Below, in pieces: positions 25,981 through 35,519 of a stretch of DNA of 64,000 nt (position 1 is its first letter; the number at the start of each line of letters is the position of its first letter). This DNA is from Enterobacter sp. RHBSTW-00175. Lineage in GTDB: Bacteria; Pseudomonadota; Gammaproteobacteria; Enterobacterales; Enterobacteriaceae. The stretch spans positions 4,030,001 to 4,094,000 of the forward strand of contig NZ_CP055930.1 of NCBI RefSeq assembly GCF_013927005.1, given 5' to 3'. The position numbers and the translations under genes were made by a program. The notes under the pieces are model-generated. The model made no database searches and was not told the origin of the DNA. It saw nothing but the letters and a program-made list of their open reading frames with translations.

Positions 25981-26841
25981 TCAGATCTGGCCGAAGCGGC
26001 CTGAGTTAAAATCGCTAATGGCTTCAGCGATTTCGGCTTTACTGTTCATCACAAATGGGCCATAGCCCACAATCGGCTCATTCAGCGGTTCCCCGGCCAT
26101 CAGCAGCACTTTGGCATCACGGCTAGCTTCCAGATGCAGCTTCTCTCCTTGCTGACTCAGGACGACAAGCTGAGCTTCTCCCGCCTGCGCAGTGCCGTTT
26201 ACCGTGACGTTGCCTTCAAGCACAACCAGTGCGGTGCTCCAGCCTTCGGGCAGATTGAGCGTAAGGTGGCTTCCCTGACGCAGCGTGATGTCCCATACAT
26301 TCAGTGGTGAGAACGTATGTGCAGGGCCAGTGACGTCACCGTATCGCCCGGCGATAACGCGCAGGTCGCCGCCGTTATCAGGTAATGCCACCACTGGGAT
26401 CGTGTCGCGGGTGATGCTCTGATACCCCGGTGCCGCCATTTTGTCTTTAGCGGGCAGGTTGACCCACAGCTGCATCATCTTGAGCTCGCCCCCTTTCTGC
26501 GCAAAACCACTGGAGTGGAACTCCTCATGCAGAATGCCGGAGCCGGCAGTCATCCACTGCACATCACCGGGGCCAATTACGCCGCCTTTACCGGTTGAAT
26601 CGCGATGCTCTACTTCGCCGGAATAAACGATAGTGACCGTTTCAAACCCGCGATGAGGGTGTTCCCCCACGCCACGTTTTTCGCCATCCGCCGGGAAGGT
26701 ATGCGGGCCAGCGTAATCCAGCAGCAGGAATGGGCTGAGCGGCTCGCCGTGAGTCTGGTAAGAGAACATTGAACGAACCGGAAACCCATCACCAACCCAG
26801 TGCTGACGCGGTGCGGTATAAACGCCTGTAACATTTTTCAT
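25981..26841 (-). CDS. Pirin-family cupin protein
   Basis: 286-residue bicupin of the pirin family. The N-terminal cupin holds metal ligands in [12 protein letters not shown] (about 58-69) and [12 protein letters not shown] (about 101-112). Some pirins are quercetin 2,3-dioxygenases (YhhW, YhaK); others act in regulation, so substrate is unknown. ATG 26841 follows an AGGAGATAG site. It is divergent from a LysR regulator 110 bp away, a layout that often means the regulator controls the pair. Confidence 0.85.
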   Translation of the reverse strand: MKNVTGVYTAPRQHWVGDGFPVRSMFSYQTHGEPLSPFLLLDYAGPHTFPADGEKRGVGEHPHRGFETVTIVYSGEVEHRDSTGKGGVIGPGDVQWMTAGSGILHEEFHSSGFAQKGGELKMMQLWVNLPAKDKMAAPGYQSITRDTIPVVALPDNGGDLRVIAGRYGDVTGPAHTFSPLNVWDITLRQGSHLTLNLPEGWSTALVVLEGNVTVNGTAQAGEAQLVVLSQQGEKLHLEASRDAKVLLMAGEPLNEPIVGYGPFVMNSKAEIAEAISDFNSGRFGQI

Positions 26842-26951
26842 GGCTATCTCCTGATGTTCTGTTGATGTTTATTAGCTTATATTCAGGTTTAATATCCCGG
26901 TAGACAGTGAAAATGACATTCACTGTTCTTTAAATGGAACGATGAGGTTTT

Positions 26952-27857
26952 ATGCAGGATCTCAATGACTTCGTGTGGTTTGTGAAGGTGGTCGACTACG
27001 GCGGTTTCGCGGCTGCCGGGCGGGCGCTCGATCAGCCAAAATCAAAACTGAGCCGCCGCATCGCCCAGCTTGAAGAGCGGCTCGGGGTGCGGTTAATCCA
27101 GCGCACCACGCGCCAGTTTACCGTTACCGAAGTGGGCCAGACCTTTTATCAACACTGTAAAGCGATGCTGGTGGAAGCCGAGGCGGCGGAAGAGGCGGTC
27201 GCTGCATTGCAGGCTGAGCCGCGCGGTATTGTCAGGATCACCTGCCCGGTGACATTGCTGCACGTACACGTGGGGCCGATGCTGGCGCGCTTTATGGCAA
27301 AATATCCGGGAATTAACCTCCAGCTTGAAGCCACCAATCGTCGCGTGGATCTGGTGGGCGAGGGGATCGATATCGCAATCCGCGTGCGTCCGCGTCCGTT
27401 TGATGACAGCGACCTGGTTTTACGGGTGCTTGCCGACAGGGGGCACTGTCTGGTGGCCGGGCCTGATTTGATTCAGCGTCTGGGGAAACCGGTTATGCCG
27501 TCAGAGCTGAGCCAATGGCCGGGGTTGAGTATGGGGGAGGGGAGGCAGGTTCATAAATGGGATTTGACCGGCCCGCAGGGGGCAAAAGCAGAGATTCACT
27601 ATGCCCCGCGTTTTATCACGACTGATATGCTGGCCCTGCGGGAAGCGGCAATGGCTGGTGTGGGCGTGGTGCAGCTTCCTATTTTGATGGTGAAAGACCA
27701 GCTTGCAACAGGGGAGCTGGTTCGTGTGCTGGATGAATGGGAGCCGCGCCGGGAAGTCATTCATGCGGTGTATCCGTCAAGGCGCGGGCTATTGCCATCG
27801 GTGAGGACGCTGGTGGATTTTCTGACGGATGAGTATGCGCGGATGGTGGAGGAGTAG
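26952..27857 (+). CDS. LysR-family transcriptional regulator
   Basis: 301-residue LysR regulator. The winged helix-turn-helix covers about 1-60 (DLNDFVWFVKVVDYGGFAAAGRAL, then SKLSRRIAQLEERLGVRLIQRTTR). The effector-binding domain follows from about 90 (GIVRITCPVTLLHVHVGPML, GEGIDIAIRVRPRP). It is divergent from the pirin-hydrolase operon, which it probably controls; the inducer is unknown. A dispersed repeat begins immediately after its stop. Confidence 0.88.
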   Translation: MQDLNDFVWFVKVVDYGGFAAAGRALDQPKSKLSRRIAQLEERLGVRLIQRTTRQFTVTEVGQTFYQHCKAMLVEAEAAEEAVAALQAEPRGIVRITCPVTLLHVHVGPMLARFMAKYPGINLQLEATNRRVDLVGEGIDIAIRVRPRPFDDSDLVLRVLADRGHCLVAGPDLIQRLGKPVMPSELSQWPGLSMGEGRQVHKWDLTGPQGAKAEIHYAPRFITTDMLALREAAMAGVGVVQLPILMVKDQLATGELVRVLDEWEPRREVIHAVYPSRRGLLPSVRTLVDFLTDEYARMVEE

Positions 27858-27859
27858 TA

Positions 27860-28209
27860 GTTCCCCAGTAATTTTTGTCTTTATGAAGCGATGATATTAC
27901 GCCATGGAAATAAAAGACTTACCGCGGCTCCATGGTCCGGCTGAAAATCGCTGAGGCGTTTCCTGCAGGCCGGGGCGAGGCGCATGGATGCGCCGAGAGG
28001 GCGCGACTTGCATGGACGCTGCATCGCGCCCGACCCGAAAGCCGAAGGAATAAGCTGAGGGTATCGCGTAGCGACGATTTTCTTGCCGGGAGCCCGGGTC
28101 GCCAGGGTGGTGGCGATTGAGCCACCCTGGCACGTTCACCAGTAATGTGGTGACAGAGTAGCAAGGAACATAAAGTGAACGGAATGACTACCTTAGCTGT
28201 ATGTTCCCC
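27860..28209. repeat. Dispersed noncoding repeat, copy 2
   Basis: 350-bp relative of the element at 11295-11718, starting 3 bp after the LysR stop. The first ~130 bases and the last ~150 bases are nearly the same in both copies; the middle is shorter and different here. Shared blocks include GTTCCCCAGTAATTTTTGTC, GATTTTCTTGCCGGGAGCCC and GGAACATAAAGTGAACGGAA. Both copies follow the 3' end of a plus-strand regulator gene. Confidence 0.75.
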
Positions 28210-28279
28210 ATCTCCCCAAGAGAAGAGGGAGTCATTCGTGCACGCATTTTTCGTGGGGCTCAGACCGCACCGGGTCGCA

Positions 28280-28640
28280 TATAGCACCGGGGGGGATTGA
28301 CTCGCTTCGCTCGCCCTTCGGGCAGATTCCTCGCAGGCTCGTCATCTGTCCAACTGGCTGCGCCAGTTGTCGAACCCCGGTCGGGGATTCTCATCCCCCC
28401 CTTTCGGAGAATATAAAAGAAAAAAGCCCGTACTTTCGTACGAGCTCTCATCTCGAATATGGCGGTGAGGGGGGGATTGACTCGCTTCGCTCGCCCTTCG
28501 GGCAGCCTGTTCGCTGCGCTCTCAGTCTGTCCAACTGGCTGCGCCAGTTGTCGAACCCCGGTCGGGGATTCTCATCCCCCCCTTTCGGAGAATATAAAAG
28601 AAAAAAGCCCGTACTTTCGTACGAGCTCTCATCTCAAATA
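28280..28640 (-). repeat. Tandem ~180-bp tRNA-tail repeats after tRNA-Ser copy 2
   Basis: Two units (28280-28459 and 28460-28640). Unit B begins with the 19-base 3' end of tRNA-Ser, including CCA, then a shared body (GACTCGCTTCGCTCGCCCTT, CAACTGGCTGCGCCAGTTG, a TCGAACCCCGGTCGGGGATT hairpin) and the same terminator hairpin as the tRNA. Unit A has a degenerate tail copy. The plan equals the E. coli tyrT repeats that yield rtT RNA. Units A and B differ around GGGCAGATTCC versus GGGCAGCCTGT. Confidence 0.8.
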
Positions 28641-28735
28641 TGGCGGTGAGGGGGGGATTCGAACCCCCGATACGTTGCCGTATACACACTTTCCAGGCGT
28701 GCTCCTTCAGCCACTCGGACACCTCACCATATTGT
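28596..28735. repeat. 140-bp direct repeat around tRNA-Ser, copy 2
   Basis: Counterpart of 25003-25142 with equal length. It includes the whole tRNA-Ser gene plus its terminator. Confidence 0.85.
28641..28728 (-). tRNA. serX: tRNA-Ser (anticodon GGA), copy 2
   Basis: Same 88-base sequence as copy 1. It lies 231 bp from ghrA, the position of serX in E. coli, so this copy is the likely ancestral one. Downstream (leftward) it runs into tandem tRNA-tail repeats. Confidence 0.96.
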
Positions 28736-28959
28736 CATCCCGTTGTTGCCGGGACGGGCGCTAATGTAAGGAAAACCCGAACTGCCGTCAATCAACTTTT
28801 TCAGTTAATTAGCGTGTTTAGACAAACTTCAAACAACCTGATTCCGAAATGTGCGGAAAGCGGTTTTTTTATCAACAACGCAAATGCCAGTAAATTTGGT
28901 ATGCTGGCAATCCAGTTGAAAACGAAAACAAAATCGCGCAATAAAAGGCAGAAATCGCT

Positions 28960-29898
28960 ATGGATATTATCTTTTATCACCCAACTTTTGATACGGCTTA
29001 CTGGATTGATGCACTGTCGGCAGCATTGCCGGGCGCGCGCGTTCGCGAGTGGAAACGGGGTGATCATGAACATGCCGACTACGCGCTGGTGTGGCATCCG
29101 CCAGTAGAGATGCTCCAGGGCCGAGAACTGAAAGCCGTCTTCGCACTTGGGGCGGGCGTGGATTCGATCCTGAGTAAGCTGAAAGCGCATCCAGAGATGT
29201 TGCCTGAACATATCCCGCTGTTCCGACTGGAAGATACCGGAATGGGCCAGCAAATGCAGGAATATGCCGTGAGCCAGGTTCTGCACTGGTTCCGCCGTTT
29301 TGATGATTACCAGGCCTTCAAACAGCAATCCCACTGGGAGCCGTTGCCAGATTATCACCGCGAAGATTTTACCATCGGTATTCTGGGGGCTGGCGTGCTT
29401 GGCTCAAAAGTGGCAGAAGCACTTGCCCCGTGGGGTTTCCCTCTGCGTTGCTGGAGCCGCAGCCGTAAAGATTATCCTGGAGTGGAAAGCTTTGCCGGAA
29501 CAGACGAACTCCCGGCCTTCCTGAAAGGCACCCGCGTGCTGATTAACCTGCTGCCTAATACTGCGGAAACGGTGGGGATCATCAACAAAGCGCTTCTGAA
29601 CCAACTAGCGGATCAGAGCTATTTAATGAATCTGGCACGCGGTGTTCACCTGGTCGAGTCTGATCTGCTGGCGGCGCTGGACAGCGGCAAACTCAAAGGC
29701 GCGATGCTGGATGTCTATAGCCGCGAACCGCTGCCAACGGAAAGCCCGCTTTGGGCGCATCCTCGCGTAGCCATGACGCCGCACGTTGCCGCAGTCACGC
29801 GTCCGGCGGAGGCAGTAGCCTATATATCCCATACCATCAGTGAGATGGAGCAGGGCAACACCGTTACCGGGCAGGTCGACAGACAGCGCGGTTACTAA
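28960..29898 (+). CDS. ghrA: Glyoxylate/hydroxypyruvate reductase A
   Basis: 312-residue D-2-hydroxyacid dehydrogenase, the E. coli length, that reduces glyoxylate and hydroxypyruvate with NADPH. The Rossmann motif [16 protein letters not shown] is at about 140-155, with SRSRKDYPG after it, where basic residues fit NADPH preference. The catalytic Arg is in [10 protein letters not shown], a Glu in DVYSREPLP, and the His in [14 protein letters not shown] 28960 follows a GGCAGAAATC stretch without a strong Shine-Dalgarno, but matches the homologue start. Confidence 0.95.
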   Translation: MDIIFYHPTFDTAYWIDALSAALPGARVREWKRGDHEHADYALVWHPPVEMLQGRELKAVFALGAGVDSILSKLKAHPEMLPEHIPLFRLEDTGMGQQMQEYAVSQVLHWFRRFDDYQAFKQQSHWEPLPDYHREDFTIGILGAGVLGSKVAEALAPWGFPLRCWSRSRKDYPGVESFAGTDELPAFLKGTRVLINLLPNTAETVGIINKALLNQLADQSYLMNLARGVHLVESDLLAALDSGKLKGAMLDVYSREPLPTESPLWAHPRVAMTPHVAAVTRPAEAVAYISHTISEMEQGNTVTGQVDRQRGY

Positions 29899-29901
29899 GA
29901 G

Positions 29902-29926
29902 AAACCCGGCGTTCGCCGGGTTTTTG
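29902..29926 (+). terminator. ghrA terminator
   Basis: AACCCGGCG TTCG CCGGGTT stem followed by TTT, directly after the ghrA stop. Confidence 0.8.
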
Positions 29927-29981
29927 CTAATATTCGCCGCTGATAACTGCTATCCTTGGGAAAACAGCAGAGGAGAGAAAG

Positions 29982-30719
29982 ATGTATCCCGTTGACCTGC
30001 ACATGCACACCGTCGCCAGTACCCACGCCTATAGCACCCTCCATGACTACATCGCGCAAGCAAAGCTAAAAGGCATCAAGCTTTTTGCGATAACCGATCA
30101 CGGTCCTGATATGGCTGATGCTCCGCACTACTGGCATTTTGTGAATATGCGCATCTGGCCACGGCTGGTTGAAGGTGTCGGGATCCTTCGCGGCATCGAA
30201 GCGAACATTAAGAACACTGACGGTGAAATCGACTGCACCGGCCCGATGCTGACCTCGCTGGATCTGATTATTGCGGGCTTCCATGAGCCTGTTTTCGCTC
30301 CGCAGGATAAAGAAACAAATACAAAGGCGATGATCGCCGCTATTGCCAGCGGCAACGTGCATATCATCAGCCACCCAGGGAACCCTAAGTACCCGATTGA
30401 TATTCAGGCTGTTGCTCAGGCGGCAGCAAAACACCGCGTAGCACTGGAAATTAATAACTCCTCATTTGTTCACTCGCGCAAAGGCAGCGAGGCCAACTGC
30501 CGCGAAGTGGCTGCTGCGGTTCGTGATGCAGGAGGTATGGTCGCGCTCGGGTCTGACTCGCACACTGCCTTTACGCTCGGCGATTTCGGCGAGTGCCTGA
30601 AAGTGCTTAATGACGTTGGTTTCCCGGAAGGGCAGATCCTGAACGTGACGCCACGCCGGATGCTCGACTTCCTGGAATCGCGCGGGATGCCGCGTATTGA
30701 TGAATTTGCCGATCTTTAA
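29982..30719 (+). CDS. ycdX: PHP-domain phosphatase YcdX
   Basis: 245-residue zinc-dependent PHP-family phosphatase, same length as E. coli. Metal ligands are in [10 protein letters not shown] (N terminus), AITDHGPDM near 39-47, IISHPGNP near 128-135, and GSDSHTAFT near 191-199. In E. coli it supports swarming; the substrate in the cell is unknown. GGAGAGAAAG precedes ATG. It is followed 20 bp later by ycdY, its known chaperone partner. Confidence 0.93.
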   Translation: MYPVDLHMHTVASTHAYSTLHDYIAQAKLKGIKLFAITDHGPDMADAPHYWHFVNMRIWPRLVEGVGILRGIEANIKNTDGEIDCTGPMLTSLDLIIAGFHEPVFAPQDKETNTKAMIAAIASGNVHIISHPGNPKYPIDIQAVAQAAAKHRVALEINNSSFVHSRKGSEANCREVAAAVRDAGGMVALGSDSHTAFTLGDFGECLKVLNDVGFPEGQILNVTPRRMLDFLESRGMPRIDEFADL

Positions 30720-30739
30720 TTGTGTAATGGAATAAAAAA

Positions 30740-31294
30740 ATGAATGAGTTCTCTATCCTTTGCCGCGTGCTGGGTACCCTGTTCTACCGTCAGCCGCAAG
30801 ACCCGCTGCTGGCTCCGCTGTATACGATGATCCAGGAAGGAAAGCTGGCGCAAAACTGGCCGCTGGAACAGGATGAGCTGCTGGTGCGTCTGCAAAAAAG
30901 CTGCGACATGCAGCAGGTTTCTGCCGATTACAACGCGTTGTTCGTGGGTGAAGAGTGCCGCGTGGCCCCGTATCGTTCAGCGTGGGAAGAAGGGGCAACT
31001 GAAGCGGAAGTCCGCGCGTTTCTGACTGAGCGCGGGATGCCGCTGGCGGATACTCCGGCTGACCACATTGGTACGCTGCTTCTTGCGGCGTCCTGGATTG
31101 AAGATCAGTCTGGCGATGATGAAAGTGAAGCTATCGAAACACTGTTCGAAGAGTTCCTGCTGCCGTGGTGCGGAACGTTCCTCGGCAAAGTGGAAGCGCA
31201 CGCCACATCACCGTTCTGGAGAACTCTGGCTCCGCTGACCCGCGATGCTATTGCGGCCATGTGGGACGATCTTCAGGAAGAGAATGAAGAGTGA
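30740..31294 (+). CDS. ycdY: TorD-family chaperone YcdY
   Basis: 184-residue helical protein of the TorD/DmsD redox-enzyme chaperone family. YcdY is known to help load zinc into YcdX. Family marks are the N-terminal LCRVLGTLFYRQPQD helix and the central YNALFVGEECRVAPYRSAW motif. It is in an operon with ycdX. Its stop codon overlaps a CRP-like site for ycdZ. Confidence 0.93.
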   Translation: MNEFSILCRVLGTLFYRQPQDPLLAPLYTMIQEGKLAQNWPLEQDELLVRLQKSCDMQQVSADYNALFVGEECRVAPYRSAWEEGATEAEVRAFLTERGMPLADTPADHIGTLLLAASWIEDQSGDDESEAIETLFEEFLLPWCGTFLGKVEAHATSPFWRTLAPLTRDAIAAMWDDLQEENEE

Positions 31295-31305
31295 TTTAGA
31301 TCACA
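31290..31305. promoter_or_regulatory. CRP-like site upstream of ycdZ
   Basis: AGTGATTTAGATCACA matches the CRP palindrome TGTGA-N6-TCACA at all but the first base. It lies about 86 bp upstream of the ycdZ start and overlaps the end of ycdY, suggesting cAMP-CRP activation of ycdZ. Confidence 0.6.
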
Positions 31306-31390
31306 CAATTCCTGCAACGATACATTTCAACTTGCACATAATGTGCTTCTGATCGCATTTCTATGGTGCGTATCTGCTAAGATGCGCGCC

Positions 31391-31873
31391 ATGAACATAT
31401 TACTCTGCATTGCAATGACAACGGGCATTCTCTCCGGCTTATGGGGATGGGTGGCGGTTTCTCTCGGGCTATTAAGCTGGGCCGGGTTCCTCGGCTGTAC
31501 GGCTTACTTTGCCTGCCCTCAGGGCGGTGTTAAAGGGCTGTTTATCTCTGCCTGCACGTTGCTGAGCGGTGTTATCTGGGCGCTGGTTATAATGAAAGGC
31601 AGCGCGCTGGCACCGCATGTCGAGATTGTAGGCTACGTGATGACGGGCGTTGTGGCATTTCTGATGTGCATTCAGGCAAAGCAAATGCTGTTGTCGTTTG
31701 TGCCGGGCACCTTTATTGGTGCCTGTGCGACATTTGCCGGGCAGGGCGACTGGAGGCTGGTGGTGCCGTCGCTGGTAGTGGGTTTACTGTTTGGCTATGC
31801 CATGAAGAACAGCGGTCTATGGCTTGCAGCCCGACGCGAAAAAGCGCAAAACATCACGGCCGTGAGTGAATAA
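31391..31873 (+). CDS. ycdZ: DUF1097 inner-membrane protein YcdZ
   Basis: 160-residue hydrophobic protein with about five transmembrane helices, close to E. coli YcdZ (163 residues). The start MNILLCIAMTTGILSG was chosen from homology; an upstream ATG at 31343 would add 16 residues but has no good ribosome site. Conserved segments include LGCTAYFACPQGGVKG and FVPGTFIGACATFAGQGDW. Function unknown; it belongs to the DUF1097 family. Confidence 0.88.
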   Translation: MNILLCIAMTTGILSGLWGWVAVSLGLLSWAGFLGCTAYFACPQGGVKGLFISACTLLSGVIWALVIMKGSALAPHVEIVGYVMTGVVAFLMCIQAKQMLLSFVPGTFIGACATFAGQGDWRLVVPSLVVGLLFGYAMKNSGLWLAARREKAQNITAVSE

Positions 31874-31875
31874 AA

Positions 31876-31906
31876 AAAGGCGAGATAATCATCTCGCCTT
31901 TTTTAT
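31876..31906. terminator. Two-way terminator between ycdZ and csgG
   Basis: AAAAAAGGCGAGAT AATC ATCTCGCCTTTTTT is a perfect stem with A- and T-runs on either side, serving convergent ycdZ and csgDEFG. Confidence 0.9.
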
Positions 31907-31916
31907 GCGCTTCCTG

Positions 31917-32750
31917 TCAGGATTCCGGAGGAACCGACATATCGCGGTATTTCACCAGTACCGGGTTTTGTGCATCGGCTTTGTTTTGCAGATCCCACAG
32001 ACCACGGTCGATACCGTCATTAATCAGGAAGATAACGCCAGTTTCGATGGCTGACATCAGACACATCATAACCGGCTCGTTGGAGGTGTAACCAATTTCA
32101 CCTTCCAGTAAACGCTGGTAGTCAATAAAGCGGAACACCCCAGCCTGCACTTCATACGAGAGAATGGTCTTGCTGGTGTTCACGGATGACAACACTTCAC
32201 CGGTGCTGACGTTCACCACGCGCAGGTTAACGGCTATCTGATCGAGTTGATATTGCGTATCTGCCCCGATACCGAAGTAACGTGCGCCCACGCCGCCTGA
32301 TTTAACGTTACTTTCGTAACCGATAATCGAACCTTCAACCATAACGTTGGCTGCGGCGAGTGATTGCAAAGGCATCCGGTTGTTACTCGCAACGGTACCA
32401 TTTTCCTGAGCGGCACGAATGATTTTGCGTTCATTCAACAGGTTCTGAAGCCCCTGACGTTCCAGCGGGATGAACCAGTGAGAATCCTTGAGCGCGGTGA
32501 CCAGCATTGCGGTGGCACTCTGCGGTACGGCAGTCGAGAAGTTACTGGCAGGGTACGGTTTAAATTGTCCAGTTTCATCCTGGATGTTGTAAACCGAGAC
32601 AAATATTTTGCCGGTTGGTGCTGGCAAATGGGTTAAATCACGATAACTCTGAGCCCGAGGCATTAATGTAGGTTTTGCAGCTTCTTTTGGTGGAGCAGTT
32701 AAACAACCGCTCAATAAGCACACTGCAACAAATATCAGGAAGCGCTGCAT
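31917..32750 (-). CDS. csgG: Curli secretion channel lipoprotein CsgG
   Basis: 277-residue outer-membrane lipoprotein that forms the nonameric curli export pore. The signal MQRFLIFVAVCLLSGC has a lipobox LSGC at 13-16. The periplasmic and barrel parts are conserved, including the constriction-loop region FKPYPASNFSTAVPQ. The length is the same as in E. coli. It is last in csgDEFG, 26 bp after csgF. Only one copy exists in this window. Confidence 0.96.
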   Translation of the reverse strand: MQRFLIFVAVCLLSGCLTAPPKEAAKPTLMPRAQSYRDLTHLPAPTGKIFVSVYNIQDETGQFKPYPASNFSTAVPQSATAMLVTALKDSHWFIPLERQGLQNLLNERKIIRAAQENGTVASNNRMPLQSLAAANVMVEGSIIGYESNVKSGGVGARYFGIGADTQYQLDQIAVNLRVVNVSTGEVLSSVNTSKTILSYEVQAGVFRFIDYQRLLEGEIGYTSNEPVMMCLMSAIETGVIFLINDGIDRGLWDLQNKADAQNPVLVKYRDMSVPPES

Positions 32751-32776
32751 GATCGTTGTCCTTATTTTGATGTTTT

Positions 32777-33190
32777 TCAGAAGTCTGTCGAGTTACTTTG
32801 TAGGCCAGAAACCTGGATGGTCGATGTTTTTCCAGTTTTCCGGTCTGTCACATTTAACTGAAGCTGCCCATCCTTGTTGGCAATATCGACAATAAAGTCG
32901 TTAGTCACCATTCGGCCAGGCTTGCCGGTGTTGATATTGGTTAACAAACCGCCCAGGATCTGGGACTGAATAGCCTGCGTGAAGTTATCCAGCGCTGACG
33001 GCGTGTCAACGGTATAGTCTTTATAACTCGGGTCTTTATAGGAGTTTTGGGCCTGCGCCTCATTCAACATGAATGCCCCGTTGTTGGGGTTGCCTCCAAA
33101 GTTCGGGTTACGGAACTGGAACGTCATATTTCCGGCCCAGCTTAACGGTGTAATTAGCATTAACGAAATAACTGCATGTGCAATACGCAT
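32777..33190 (-). CDS. csgF: Curli assembly factor CsgF
   Basis: 137-residue secreted protein that docks to CsgG and presents the nucleator CsgB at the cell surface. Signal peptide [19 protein letters not shown] is followed by mature [16 protein letters not shown], the segment that inserts into the CsgG pore. Lies 23 bp after csgE. Confidence 0.95.
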   Translation of the reverse strand: MRIAHAVISLMLITPLSWAGNMTFQFRNPNFGGNPNNGAFMLNEAQAQNSYKDPSYKDYTVDTPSALDNFTQAIQSQILGGLLTNINTGKPGRMVTNDFIVDIANKDGQLQLNVTDRKTGKTSTIQVSGLQSNSTDF

Positions 33191-33213
33191 GACAGCCTCC
33201 GGATATAGGGTCG

Positions 33214-33603
33214 CTAGAACTCGTCTTTTGCTAAATCGCGTGTGCTTAATAGCGCTTTGTCTATTTGCAGGCGATTTATAGCCTCTTCAGTTTGTGCCAG
33301 AGCTAAGGCTACGTTTTTATCGAAGTCTATTTTCGTTGGGAATAAAAACGTTTGATAAATAACGTCCTGATTAGCCGTTATCGTTATCCAACTTCCCCAT
33401 CGTGCACTGGGCCGTTCGTTGATTGTTATGTTACCAGGGTAAGTACTTTCCCACTTGTCACTAAAGGCACGATAAAAATTGTGGCCAACAGATGACACCG
33501 TATGGTCAGTTAACAATCCGGGAATCTCCACTTCAACGGCCTGAAGGTTCCCGGCAGCAAGCAGAAGGCCTGCTGCGGCAATCCAACTCAACGTGCGTTT
33601 CAT
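33214..33603 (-). CDS. csgE: Curli periplasmic chaperone CsgE
   Basis: 129-residue periplasmic factor that caps CsgG and delivers CsgA to it. Signal peptide [22 protein letters not shown]. The mature part has [20 protein letters not shown] and [19 protein letters not shown], as in E. coli. It starts 4 bp after the csgD stop, consistent with translational coupling. Confidence 0.95.
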   Translation of the reverse strand: MKRTLSWIAAAGLLLAAGNLQAVEVEIPGLLTDHTVSSVGHNFYRAFSDKWESTYPGNITINERPSARWGSWITITANQDVIYQTFLFPTKIDFDKNVALALAQTEEAINRLQIDKALLSTRDLAKDEF

Positions 33604-33607
33604 GGTG

Positions 33608-34258
33608 TTAACGCCTGAGGTTATCGTTTGCCCATGACACCGCCTGAGTTCGGTTTTTAACAGCTATCTTCTTGAAAAGATTATAAAGGTGCGTCTTAAC
33701 CGTGTTTTCGCTGATAAATAACGAACGGGCGATCTCAATATTTGAAGCACCAATGCGCAACTTGTTCAGGATCTCTTTCTCGCGATGCGTCAGCAGTGCG
33801 GACTCTGAACTGTTATAGCGGTAATTACCAGAATGCGTGATGAGGTAGCTAGCAAGTTTTTGCGAGAAATAACATTCACCTCGCAATATGCCCTGCAACC
33901 CTTCTACCACGCGATCTTCTTCTTCAGTGACGTAGAAAACGCCATTGATATGCGGCCAGCTTTCAATGTCTCTGAAAGGATACTCATCAGGAGTGTTCAA
34001 TAATAGCAAACGGATATTATTGTTTTTCCTGCTTAAATTATCTTGCCAGTAATGAATAAGCTTTTTATCAGCTTCCATCATATCGAGAAGAATGATGCTG
34101 CCAGGTGCAATATCATCAAAAGAACGTTGAATATTATGCAATTTCCCGTTCAGTGATAAAGATTGCTTTAAATGTTGTAATAAAGCTGTCGCTTGCAAAG
34201 AAGGTTTTGTGATCAACAGTAATGTATGACCATGTAAACTATGGACTTCATTATACAT
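33608..34258 (-). CDS. csgD: Biofilm master regulator CsgD (intact copy)
   Basis: 216-residue LuxR-type regulator (E. coli length) that activates csgBAC and cellulose genes. The N-terminal receiver-like domain (about 1-145) includes [17 protein letters not shown] and ALLRGEC-type helices. The C-terminal helix-turn-helix (about 150-210) has [20 protein letters not shown] and [18 protein letters not shown] use the start [11 protein letters not shown] at 34258; an upstream frame to 34414 covers the promoter region. Bases 34022-34258 (first 79 codons) and all upstream control DNA recur at 39682-39918. Confidence 0.96.
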   Translation of the reverse strand: MYNEVHSLHGHTLLLITKPSLQATALLQHLKQSLSLNGKLHNIQRSFDDIAPGSIILLDMMEADKKLIHYWQDNLSRKNNNIRLLLLNTPDEYPFRDIESWPHINGVFYVTEEEDRVVEGLQGILRGECYFSQKLASYLITHSGNYRYNSSESALLTHREKEILNKLRIGASNIEIARSLFISENTVKTHLYNLFKKIAVKNRTQAVSWANDNLRR

Positions 34259-34735
34259 GATGAAACCCCACTTTTTTATGACACCTGGCAGCTGTCCCTT
34301 AATTGGATTAACGGACACCAGAAGTACTGACAGATGCTGCACTGCTGTGTGTAGAATCAGACCATAACCTCCAGCGGGAGAGCGGGAGGTAAATATAAAA
34401 CAAATTTCGTACATCTGATTTCAATCTAGCTTTTACAAACTTTAAAGCAAGTGTTAAATGTGTAACAAGATGTAAAAATCAATATTAATTTGTGAAAAAC
34501 ACACATTTCAATTGTTCAGTTTTGATAGGAAAGTTGTACATAGTAATAACCCTGCACACATTTTAAAAATCATACAAATATTTATATCGATATGATTTTA
34601 AATAATATTATTTATTAAATAAACGCAGCGGTAAGGTATGAGCTCTGGAAAAATCCTAAGCCTTCGAATGAGAGAGTTGTGTCCTTAAGAAAACATGCCT
34701 CGTGTCACGCACTGTGTAAATTATGATCCCGCCAG

Positions 34736-34746
34736 CGGGTGAGACG
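34736..34746 (+). promoter_or_regulatory. Candidate CsgD site (distal)
   Basis: CGGGTGAGACG resembles the CsgD consensus CGGGKGAGNKA, with one mismatch at position 10-11. It lies about 276 bp upstream of csgB. Same sequence at 40396-40406. Confidence 0.4.
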
Positions 34747-34895
34747 TGCGGGCTGGAGAGGGTGGACAGGCCGTTGCCGCTTTGTACAACCTCTACCCTG
34801 GAAATATTTTTACAAAAACTAAGCTGCACTGATTACAGCGTTTTTTTGCATTAATTAATACTTTGAGGTGAAACGAAGAATAAAAATAAGACTCG

Positions 34896-34906
34896 CGGGT
34901 GAGATA
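34896..34906 (+). promoter_or_regulatory. CsgD binding site upstream of csgB
   Basis: CGGGTGAGATA matches the consensus CGGGKGAGNKA fully. It lies 116 bp before the csgB start codon, where CsgD activates csgBAC in E. coli. Repeated at 40556-40566. Confidence 0.75.
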
Positions 34907-35021
34907 TTTAAAATGTTTCGGCAGACATACTCTTCACCGTAACGACGCGTTAACAAAATACAAGTCAGGTTAACACGAAGTCACATTACGATTTGTGTAT
35001 AGCCAGGTCCAGGGTGACAAC

Positions 35022-35477
35022 ATGAAAAACATATCGTTATTTGTGATGTTTACATTTCTGGGTGTGCCTGGATTTGTAGCTGCGGCAGGTTCAGATTTAG
35101 CAAATACTGAATATAACTTCGCAGTTAATGAATTAAGTCGTTCCTCATTAAATCAGGCAGCCATTATTGGTCAGCAGGGTGCATATAATGATGCACAGGT
35201 TCGCCAGGGCGGTTCTAAATTACTGTCCGTTGTTTCTCAGGATGGAGTCGGCAACAGAGCGAGAGTTGATCAATCAGGGACTTATAATTATGCATATATC
35301 GCTCAGAGCGGCTACGCGAATGATGCTGATATTTCGCAGGGCGGATACGGTAATACGGCAAAGATTATCCAGCAAGGGTCGGGTAACAGGGCGAGTATTA
35401 CGCAGTACGGTACGCAGAAAACCGCAGTTGTAGTGCAGAAACAGTCGCAAATGGCCATTCGCGTTATTCAACGCTAG
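35022..35477 (+). CDS. csgB: Curli nucleator CsgB (copy 1)
   Basis: 151-residue minor curli subunit that anchors to the cell surface and templates CsgA amyloid growth. Signal peptide MKNISLFVMFTFLGVPGFVA. Five imperfect ~22-residue repeats of Gln/Asn/Gly-rich strand-loop-strand follow, e.g. AAIIGQQGAYNDAQVRQGG and NTAKIIQQGSGNRASITQYG; the last, Arg-rich repeat ends MAIRVIQR. ATG 35022 is chosen by homology. It precedes csgA by 42 bp. Confidence 0.96.
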   Translation: MKNISLFVMFTFLGVPGFVAAAGSDLANTEYNFAVNELSRSSLNQAAIIGQQGAYNDAQVRQGGSKLLSVVSQDGVGNRARVDQSGTYNYAYIAQSGYANDADISQGGYGNTAKIIQQGSGNRASITQYGTQKTAVVVQKQSQMAIRVIQR

Positions 35478-35519
35478 TTATTTAGCGGCGACTTTAATCA
35501 ATCCGATGGGGGTTTTACC

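Larger units (their letters stand above)
34259..35021. promoter_or_regulatory. csgD-csgB divergent control region (unit 1)
   Basis: 763-bp AT-rich divergent intergenic region, about the size known in E. coli, where RpoS, OmpR, IHF, H-NS and other factors act. It holds the long csgD mRNA leader (left part) and the csgB promoter (right part). No extra gene is seen; open frames extending csgD or csgB into it have poor starts. Confidence 0.8.

Noticed and set aside
28280..28640. Possible CRISPR array
   Set aside because: Only two ~180-bp units that start with a tRNA tail; no short repeat-spacer pattern. No CRISPR array was seen anywhere in the window.
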